Under the pieces are notes generated by a model. The model was not told where the DNA came from. It worked only from the letters and a program-made list of their open reading frames with translations, and made no database searches. Below, one piece after another: positions 23,464 to 29,150 of a stretch of DNA of 29,150 nucleotides. The stretch is from DAOWGG01 sp965369815 (GTDB lineage: Bacteria; Patescibacteriota; Gracilibacteria; UM-FILTER-43-11): positions 1 through 29,150 of the forward strand of contig CBDUQS010000013.1 of assembly GCA_965369815.1 (NCBI GenBank), written 5' to 3'. A program made the position numbers and the translations under genes. Positions within the stretch are counted from its first letter, which is position 1. Each line of letters begins with the position of its first letter.

Positions 23464-23506
23464 TATCAGCATATCGAAAATCTTGCTCGGGGGCAAGGGG
23501 CTGATA
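23464..23506. promoter_or_regulatory. Nested stem-loop upstream of uvrB
   Basis: TATCAGC (23464-23470) pairs with GCTGATA (23500-23506) and encloses a second hairpin, CTTGC (23482-23486) with GCAAG (23493-23497). It lies 22-64 bases upstream of the uvrB start. Possible roles are an operator, a 5' leader structure, or a remnant repeat. No T-run follows on the minus strand that would make it a clear terminator. Confidence 0.4.
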
Positions 23507-23613
23507 GGAGGAGGGGTTATTTTTTCTCTCGCTTGCGGTCTCCCATATACAAAGGGTTACCTATATCTCCTTAAAAAAATCTGATAAAATCGATTCATAT
23601 GTAATTAAAATTT

Positions 23614-25866
23614 ATGCTTAAAAAACTTCTCCTTACCATCCTATTCGTCCTGATCCTGGCTCCTTCTACTTTTGCCCAAGAGGATTTTTCTCAGATGAAT
23701 CCGACGGTTAAAATCACCAGTTATAAAAAACTATTTATCGATCAAGTTTTGGCCTATGGAAGCGGTTCAGGGACAGTGATTAGCCCTGATGGATTGGTGG
23801 TGAGTAATCATCATGTGATTTTTGATGAAAATGAATTTAAACCGCTGGATGCTTTTGAGGTTTGTATTACTTTTGATGTTCAAAAGGAACCGGTTTGTAA
23901 CTACACGGCACGATTGGTGGATTTTGATAAAGATATGGATATTGCCTTACTCAAAATCAACTCAACGGATGTTTTTGGGATGCCTGTACCGACACTAAAA
24001 CATCTTAACTACCACAATGACGGTGCGCCCGAAGAACAAAGTCAGATCCATGTTGTTGGGTATCCTGGGAGCGGAGGAGATACTATTACGATGACCCAAG
24101 GGCAGATCAGTGGATTTGAAGAATTTAATAATTTTCAGTATTTCAAAACCGATACGGATTTTGACCACGGGAGCAGTGGTGGAACCGCGCTGGATGAAAA
24201 CGGGAATTTCATTGGTATTCCGACTTATATTCGCTCGTATGCGGAGAATGTCGGTTACTTTTTAAACCTAAAAGAGGCTCGCGGATGGCTGAATAATGTG
24301 GAGGACAAAAAGCCTGAGGAGAATCTCTCCGCCGAACAGCTTTTAAAAAAGGAATTGGTTCGTTTTTCAAGGGCTAATGAAGATTTGAAATACACTCAGG
24401 AACATTATCCATTTCTTCAACTAGCTCTTCCTGAGGGCTGGGAATTTTTGGAAATCAATGATGATAGCTTTTTTGCGACTCAAAAAAATCAATCCAATCC
24501 TGTGGGGATTAGTGTCTTTATTGCCCCCTACCAATTCAAAGTTGACGATGGTTATTTAGATAAATTAAATGAAGAGCTAGAGGGAGTTAAGGAGACTTTT
24601 CCCGACTATAAAAAGGAAGAAACGACCTTTGCGGGTCAACCGGCTTGGAAGGTGACTTACACCAGTATGTCGAGCAAAAACATCACTTATTACCTTCCTT
24701 ACGGATACGCGATGATCGGCATCGGCTATTCGATTGATTTGAATGAAGAAGAGATTCAAATCGCTGCGATGGAACCTGTGATTGACGCTTTGGTTTTTAT
24801 AAAAGAACCATTTGATGACCCACAACTAAGCCAAGTGATTCAATTCGACAATCCCCCTTTTGAAATTACTATGGCAGGTGATTGGAGCGCTCTAAAGAAT
24901 AAAGACAAACAATCCCGAACGTTATTGGTGGAGGCGGTTGAAAAAGATAATTTTGAGGGGAGTTTTGCTATTTATTATGATCAAGTATCGAAAGATGAAC
25001 GGCATTTAACAGCGAAGATTCGACTTGAAGAAGTGATTAAAAATTTGGGCAGCCGAAAGCTCGTTTATAAAAATGATGAAGTGGTTTTAGGAGGACTTGA
25101 AGGCTACCTATATACTTATGAATATGAAGGGCGTGACTATCAGAAGATTCGTAAGCACATGATCGCCAAAGTAAGAGATGGAGATTATGAATTCTCGATT
25201 GAATACGATGATTTAACTGAAGATTTTGACCGCAATCTTACGACCATTCAGAATGTTTTGGATTCCTTCCGTTTCAAAGGTAAAACCACGACTGAAACCA
25301 CGATTTCTTCTTATGGAAATTTAGGTTTCACCTTCAAAGACATTCAATTTCACCGCTACGCTTTATCGATTAGTGAATTGGCTGAAAAAGGGATTATTGG
25401 GGGTTACAGTGATGGAACTTTTCGACCTGAAGCGTCTGTGAATCGTGTTGAGGCCCTTAAAATGATCCTGGAAAGTAAGAATCATCTTGAAAAAGAAAAG
25501 GGTTCTAAGGAGGTAGTTGTTTTTGAACAATTTACTGTCAATTCTATTTTGTTAAGAGATGTTAAGAGTGAGGATTGGTTTGAAAAATACGTTGGCTACG
25601 CTCTTGAGAAAAAAATCATTGAGGGATACGGAGATAGCACTCTTCGGCCAAATCAAGCAGTTACTTTGGCGGAAGCAATGAAACTAATGCTCAATGTTTA
25701 CGAAATTCCTGTTTGGAATGGTATGACAAATCCTTGGTATAAAAAATATATGGAAAAAGGTTTTGAATTGCACCTGATCCCTTATGGAATGTATGATTCA
25801 AACCAACGTCTCACCCGTGCTGAACTGGCCCACCTGGTGAATACCGTTTATGGACAAGCTAAATAA
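23614..25866 (+). CDS. Secreted trypsin-like serine protease with three SLH domains
   Basis: 750 residues. A signal peptide (1-21, ending TFAQ) is followed by an S1-type protease domain (about 30-230) with a full triad: His67 (SNHHVI), Asp109 (DMDIALLKI), Ser188 (DHGSSGGTAL). No PDZ domain follows, unlike HtrA/DegP. Instead there are two similar beta domains (about 260-400 and 410-560; compare PEGWEFLEINDDSFFATQ and AGDWSALKNKDKQSRTLL). Three S-layer-homology domains complete the protein (about 574-645, 646-705, 706-750) with EKGIIGGYSDGTFRPEASV and EKKIIEGYGDSTLRPNQAV. SLH domains usually bind cell-wall glycans, so the protease is likely held on the surface and may process or control envelope proteins. 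Confidence 0.9.
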   Translation: MLKKLLLTILFVLILAPSTFAQEDFSQMNPTVKITSYKKLFIDQVLAYGSGSGTVISPDGLVVSNHHVIFDENEFKPLDAFEVCITFDVQKEPVCNYTARLVDFDKDMDIALLKINSTDVFGMPVPTLKHLNYHNDGAPEEQSQIHVVGYPGSGGDTITMTQGQISGFEEFNNFQYFKTDTDFDHGSSGGTALDENGNFIGIPTYIRSYAENVGYFLNLKEARGWLNNVEDKKPEENLSAEQLLKKELVRFSRANEDLKYTQEHYPFLQLALPEGWEFLEINDDSFFATQKNQSNPVGISVFIAPYQFKVDDGYLDKLNEELEGVKETFPDYKKEETTFAGQPAWKVTYTSMSSKNITYYLPYGYAMIGIGYSIDLNEEEIQIAAMEPVIDALVFIKEPFDDPQLSQVIQFDNPPFEITMAGDWSALKNKDKQSRTLLVEAVEKDNFEGSFAIYYDQVSKDERHLTAKIRLEEVIKNLGSRKLVYKNDEVVLGGLEGYLYTYEYEGRDYQKIRKHMIAKVRDGDYEFSIEYDDLTEDFDRNLTTIQNVLDSFRFKGKTTTETTISSYGNLGFTFKDIQFHRYALSISELAEKGIIGGYSDGTFRPEASVNRVEALKMILESKNHLEKEKGSKEVVVFEQFTVNSILLRDVKSEDWFEKYVGYALEKKIIEGYGDSTLRPNQAVTLAEAMKLMLNVYEIPVWNGMTNPWYKKYMEKGFELHLIPYGMYDSNQRLTRAELAHLVNTVYGQAK

Positions 25867-25893
25867 TTTAACAGAGTGAGAATCGAGAAGCTA

Positions 25894-25931
25894 GAGCGAG
25901 AATTTACGCTCCCTTCTCTCGCCTCTCGCTC
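25894..25931. repeat. GAGCGAGA inverted repeat before the sugar-transferase-like gene
   Basis: GAGCGAGA (25894-25901) and TCTCGCTC (25924-25931) form a perfect 8-bp stem with a 22-base loop in the 72-base gap between the protease and the next gene. The region also holds further GAG/CTC-rich pieces. It might be a weak terminator or a small dispersed repeat. Confidence 0.4.
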
Positions 25932-25938
25932 AGCAAAT

Positions 25939-26745
25939 ATGAATAAACATCTCATACAACTCAAAACGCTTCAAATTGTGGTCGATGGACTGCTGATTTT
26001 AGGGGCTTTTGCTCTCGCCTATCTTCTGCGTATTGGCTTTTATTCTTCCACTGATTTTCCTTTTGATCAGTATATTCTGATCGGACTGATCACCACACCA
26101 ATCACACTGCTTTTTATGTTTTTTGCTCGCACTTATAAGCTTTCCCAGCAAGTGATGAGCGTGCGTCATATGCAGAGAATTGCCTTTGTAGCGATTCAAA
26201 ATGTGGCGGTTTTCATGGTGCTTTACTACTTTGCTTTCCGAAACTTCTTCTCTCGCCTGATTTTAGTTTATATTTTTCTTCTGACTTTCTTATTTGTTTA
26301 TTTTTGGCATCGGATTTTCCGATGGATCTTGGCCAAAATCGCCGAGCGGGAAATTGGGGTTTATCGGACATTGATTATTGGCGCGAACCGACCTGCTGAA
26401 GAAATTATTAAACATTTATTAAAAACTAAATCACACATTAAACCCGTGGCGATTATCGATGCGTTTGGGAGCGGAAAAAGTGTGATCGCCGGTGTGCCTG
26501 TCGTTGGGAAGATGAATGTTTTTGAGCGCGCGATCGCTCAGCATAATATTGACCACATTCTTCAAGTCGATCACCACGAACAAACATTGAATATTATTAA
26601 TTATGCCCTCAGCAACAACATTAAATACATTATGCCTCCAGAGCTTTTAGGTATTTTTCAGGGGCATCAAATGTTGGAAGAAATTGAAGGACAGCCATTT
26701 TTGAAAGTTTATCGGAACAAAAAATGGTGGGATAGAATTTGGTAA
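25939..26745 (+). CDS. Sugar-transferase N-terminal membrane/sensor domain without catalytic half
   Basis: 268 residues from ATG 25939. A GTG at 25876 would add 21 residues read from a repeat, so I prefer the ATG at the start of the hydrophobic domain. Four to five helices (about 10-28, 44-67, 84-104, 106-128) precede a Rossmann-like CoA_binding_3 domain (about 140-250, YRTLIIGANRPAEEIIKHL, then AGVPVVGKM). This is the N-terminal half of polyprenyl glycosylphosphotransferases (WbaP/CpsE type). The protein stops at KVYRNKKWWDRIW, exactly where the catalytic bacterial sugar transferase domain normally begins. It may regulate or partner a separate catalytic protein, or be a truncated relic. A sugar-nucleotide gene follows. 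Confidence 0.75.
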   Translation: MNKHLIQLKTLQIVVDGLLILGAFALAYLLRIGFYSSTDFPFDQYILIGLITTPITLLFMFFARTYKLSQQVMSVRHMQRIAFVAIQNVAVFMVLYYFAFRNFFSRLILVYIFLLTFLFVYFWHRIFRWILAKIAEREIGVYRTLIIGANRPAEEIIKHLLKTKSHIKPVAIIDAFGSGKSVIAGVPVVGKMNVFERAIAQHNIDHILQVDHHEQTLNIINYALSNNIKYIMPPELLGIFQGHQMLEEIEGQPFLKVYRNKKWWDRIW

Positions 26746-26752
26746 AACCAAA

Positions 26753-26790
26753 TTCCAAATTCCAAACTCGAAGCTCGAAGCTCGAAATCC
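26753..26790. repeat. Intergenic TTCGAA/TTCCAAA-type tandem repeat
   Basis: Seven-base units (AATTCCA, AACTCGA, AGCTCGA, AATCCGA) run through the 95-base gap between two glycan genes. This matches the style of the repeat translated inside the 1337-aa gene at 11757-11790. A TTCGAATTT remnant occurs again at 26821. No gene is present in this gap. Confidence 0.7.
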
Positions 26791-26840
26791 GAAAAGTATT
26801 TCTAGTTTCAATATTAAGATTTCGAATTTAAATAGTAATT

Positions 26841-27788
26841 ATGAAGTGTATAATTTTGGCTGGTGGTTTCGCTACGAGACTCTGGCCACTCACAGAAAAT
26901 AAGGCTAAACCCCTCCTTCATTTAAAGGATAAACCTTTGATTTCTCATATTGTTGAGGGGCTTCCTCGTGACATGGAGGTGATTGTTTCGACCAATGCTG
27001 TTTTTGAAGATGAATTTAGGAAATGGTCTCAAAATTACCCTGATCGACCGATTACCATTTTTGTTGAAGACAGCATTGAAGATGACTTTAAGAAAGGTGC
27101 TTTGGGGGCGACTGCTATGGTCATTCAGCAACTGAAAATAAATGAAGACCTACTTTTGATTGCGGGAGACAATTACTTTGGTTTTGAAATGTCGAAGTTC
27201 ATTGATTATTACAAAGGTGACCCTCTTTTGGCCGCTTACGATATTGGTGATTTGGATGCTGCTCGTAAATTTGGAGTGGTGGTTAAACGTGAGGGGCGCG
27301 TGGTTGAATTTCAGGAAAAACCTCAAAACCCTAAAAGCACTTTAGTGAGTACTGGTTGCTATATTTTCCCTCAAAAACATTTGGAGGATATTGTTACCTA
27401 TGCCAAAAAAAATAATGATGATTTGGGAGGTATTTTTGAATATTTGTTACAAAAAAATGCTCTGATTGACGCTTTTGCCTTCAATGAAAAATGGTTCGAT
27501 GTCGGCTCTTTCAATGGCTATTTAAATGCCAATGAATCGCTTTTAGATGGACAGGTGATTCGAAATCAGCCCGTGGAAGAAAAGGGTAATAATAAATTTA
27601 AAGGGGGTGTTTATTTAGGTCAAAATACAGTTATTGAGAACTCAACCCTTGAAAACACGGTTATTTTGAATGGATGCACGGTTGAAAATTGTGTGATGCG
27701 TAACTGTATTGTGGACGAAAATTGTACTCTGAAAAACATCGATTTAAGTCATAAAATGATTCGACAAGGGAGTGTGATTGAGAAATAG
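26841..27788 (+). CDS. Sugar-nucleotide pyrophosphorylase (NDP-sugar synthase)
   Basis: 315 residues. The N-terminal nucleotidyltransferase signature is complete: ILAGGFATRLWPLTENKAKPLL (key residues GG 8-9, R13, K23). The metal Asp is in IAGDNYFGFE, and substrate-loop motifs include FQEKP, STGCYIF and KWFDVGSFNGYLNANE. The C-terminal 65 residues show hexapeptide-like turns (VIENSTLENTVILNGCTVEN) of a left-handed beta-helix, ending IRQGSVIEK. The enzyme joins a sugar-1-phosphate to a nucleoside triphosphate, releasing diphosphate. Glucose-1-phosphate thymidylyl- or uridylyl-, or mannose-1-phosphate guanylyltransferase are all possible. With the adjacent sugar-transferase-like gene it points to surface glycan synthesis. 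Confidence 0.85.
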   Translation: MKCIILAGGFATRLWPLTENKAKPLLHLKDKPLISHIVEGLPRDMEVIVSTNAVFEDEFRKWSQNYPDRPITIFVEDSIEDDFKKGALGATAMVIQQLKINEDLLLIAGDNYFGFEMSKFIDYYKGDPLLAAYDIGDLDAARKFGVVVKREGRVVEFQEKPQNPKSTLVSTGCYIFPQKHLEDIVTYAKKNNDDLGGIFEYLLQKNALIDAFAFNEKWFDVGSFNGYLNANESLLDGQVIRNQPVEEKGNNKFKGGVYLGQNTVIENSTLENTVILNGCTVENCVMRNCIVDENCTLKNIDLSHKMIRQGSVIEK

Positions 27789-27909
27789 ACAAGCCCCCCT
27801 CAAAACAAATTGCATCTCTCCCCCATTTCCGCTAAACTGTTTGCGCTTAGTTTTGGTTTTATGATACAAGCATAACCCTGACTTAATTTATTCTTAATTT
27901 CTCAACACA

Positions 27910-29150
27910 ATGTCTGCTCGTTTTTCGAAAGGTTTAATCACTATTTTAGTCGCCAGTGTTTTAATGGCGATTGTTGCTTTACCCGACTCTATTAAATCCG
28001 ATTGGCCCGATAACAAAGTGGTCAATCTTTTCAAAAATCCTAAAATCACCCTAGGGCTTGATCTCCAGGGAGGAACTCAACTGGATTACCGTATTGATTT
28101 ACGTAATGCCTATGCTAAAAATGAAGATGAGGATGCCAACAATGATGTTCGTATTAACGATATTATTGAGGGTGTACGCGCTACCCTTGAGCGTCGTGTG
28201 AATGGATTGGGAGTTTCTGAACCACAAATTTATCTCTCTAATGTAGCTGGTGAACAGCATATTATTGTTGAATTAGCAGGAATTAAGGATGTAAATGAGG
28301 CAAAGGCGGTTGTAGGAAAGACTATTCAACTTGAATTCAAAGAAAAAAAGACGGAGATTGAAGCCGATGAAAAGAAGGTTATTCAAACTCAAGCGAACGA
28401 TGTTTTAAAGCAAGCATTGGCTACTGAAGCAGATTTTATGGCCATTGGAAATAGCGTTCATACCAATGATCAAAAAGTGGATTTCCGACAAGATCAAACT
28501 CGTTTTGAAACTCTGCTTCCTACTCACTATAAAGACCTTTTTGCTAAAACTCTGAAGTCAGGGCAAACTCATCGCTCTATTATTGAAGGTTCTGATGGTT
28601 ATGTTGTGAGCGGAGGGGGTCAATTGACTGAAAAGAAGGGGCTTTATATTGTCCAACTTATTAGCAAGGAATTAAGTGAGCGAACCAAAACAGAAGTTTT
28701 GACTTTTGAAGATGTTGCTAAGGAAGCGGGCACTACCGTTGAATCTTTAAAGGGGCAAAAATTTGAAAATTTTGAAGAAGATGAAACGCTTGCTCTAACA
28801 ATGATGATTGAAGATGGTAAAAATCGAACGGATATTCTTGAAATTGGAGATGAATTTAGGGTTTATAATATGGTAAATAAAACTGGAGGAGAGGATGAAG
28901 TACAGGCCAGCCATATTTTAATTGCCTATCAAGGAGCTGAGCGTGCTAATCCGGAGGTAACTCGCACTAAAGAAGAAGCGCAATTAGAAGTAGAAAAAAT
29001 TCTTTCTGAGGCCACTTCTGAGAACTTCGCCGATTTAGCTCGTGAAAATTCTGATGGACCTTCCGGTGTTAAGGGGGGTGACCTTGGTTTCTTTGGACGC
29101 GGTCAAATGACACCAGCCTTTGAAGATGCTGCTTTCGCGCTTGAAAAAGG
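27910..29150 (+). CDS. secD: SecD with inserted parvulin (PpiC) domain, partial at the right edge
   Basis: ATG at 27910 opens 413 codons without a stop to the window end. A signal-anchor helix (about 8-24) is followed by the SecD P1 region: LGLDLQGGTQL (48-58), TLERRVNGLGVSEPQI (92-107), IIVELAGIKDVNEA (118-131), IGxT-like VVGKTIQLEF (134-143). After residue 145, where SecD would continue in its own P1 domain, come about 185 residues with a parvulin-like end (TLLPTHYKDLF...DGYVVSG...LYIVQLISK). A clear parvulin domain then starts at 331 (VQASHILIAY, GVKGGDLGFFGRGQMTPAFEDAAF). SecD pulls exported proteins out of the Sec channel; the isomerase would help fold them there. The export-channel helices lie outside the window. 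A weak promoter (TTGCGC 27841) may precede it. Confidence 0.85.
   Translation, partial: MSARFSKGLITILVASVLMAIVALPDSIKSDWPDNKVVNLFKNPKITLGLDLQGGTQLDYRIDLRNAYAKNEDEDANNDVRINDIIEGVRATLERRVNGLGVSEPQIYLSNVAGEQHIIVELAGIKDVNEAKAVVGKTIQLEFKEKKTEIEADEKKVIQTQANDVLKQALATEADFMAIGNSVHTNDQKVDFRQDQTRFETLLPTHYKDLFAKTLKSGQTHRSIIEGSDGYVVSGGGQLTEKKGLYIVQLISKELSERTKTEVLTFEDVAKEAGTTVESLKGQKFENFEEDETLALTMMIEDGKNRTDILEIGDEFRVYNMVNKTGGEDEVQASHILIAYQGAERANPEVTRTKEEAQLEVEKILSEATSENFADLARENSDGPSGVKGGDLGFFGRGQMTPAFEDAAFALEK

Noticed and set aside
25876..25938. GTG start extending the sugar-transferase-like protein by 21 residues
   Set aside because: The extension is translated from an inverted-repeat region and lies before a normal hydrophobic N-terminus beginning at ATG 25939.
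1..29150. UGA read as glycine (Gracilibacteria code)
   Set aside because: All recognisable genes are intact with standard stops; no in-frame TGA interrupts a conserved motif.
1..29150. CRISPR array, prophage or insertion sequence
   Set aside because: No regularly spaced direct repeats of 20-40 bases and no transposase, integrase or phage structural motif were seen.

Overview
The window looks like chromosomal DNA of an uncultivated bacterium of the Candidate Phyla Radiation (Patescibacteria). Peregrinibacteria or a relative is my best guess, as an inference only. The grounds are an AT-rich genome, many secreted Ig-like, cohesin and dockerin proteins, VirB2-type pilins of the kind common in CPR genomes, tandem TTCGAAA-type filler repeats, and no recognisable Shine-Dalgarno sequence before any start I checked. 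The standard code fits: no gene reads through an in-frame TGA, which argues against the Gracilibacteria and Absconditabacteria that read UGA as glycine.

Left end (1-3390): the tail of an unknown gene, tRNA-Gln(CUG), a small two-helix membrane protein, then an SOS transcription unit. A promoter here carries two GAAC-N4-GTTC-type LexA boxes. It precedes a 66-aa membrane protein, an unlisted 26-aa membrane microprotein whose stop codon overlaps the lexA start, and lexA itself. A sodium:neurotransmitter-symporter-family transporter and a strong bidirectional terminator follow.

Centre-left, minus strand (3392-15013): a very acidic lipoprotein, tRNA-Arg(CCU), a metallo-beta-lactamase-fold protein that seems to have lost its metal ligands, and a run of surface genes. 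In transcription order the run is a divergent YidC/Oxa1-like membrane protein, a 675-aa protein (cohesin-like, laminin-type EGF, full dockerin), a 1337-aa protein (cohesin-like, many Ig-like repeats, half dockerin), a cohesin-like lipoprotein, a cohesin-like/Fn3 membrane-anchored protein, and a Cys-containing coiled-coil protein. Proteins that carry both cohesin-like and dockerin modules could link into chains on the cell surface.

Centre-right, plus strand (15579-19859): a divergent unit encoding a VirB6/TrbL-like polytopic protein with a DUF11-like ectodomain and three VirB2/TrbC-type pilin-like proteins. One is a tandem duplication and one is fused to a calcium-binding-type ectodomain. The TGTTACA element recurs at the promoters of both the surface cluster and the pilus cluster, which suggests co-regulation.

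Right end (19950-29150): an unknown acidic protein, a DUF3137-like membrane protein and UvrB on the minus strand. On the plus strand come a secreted trypsin-like protease with three SLH domains, a sugar-transferase sensor domain without its catalytic half, a sugar-nucleotide pyrophosphorylase, and the start of SecD, which has a parvulin-type prolyl isomerase inserted in it and runs off the window. Secretion, folding, surface anchoring and glycan synthesis therefore dominate the region.
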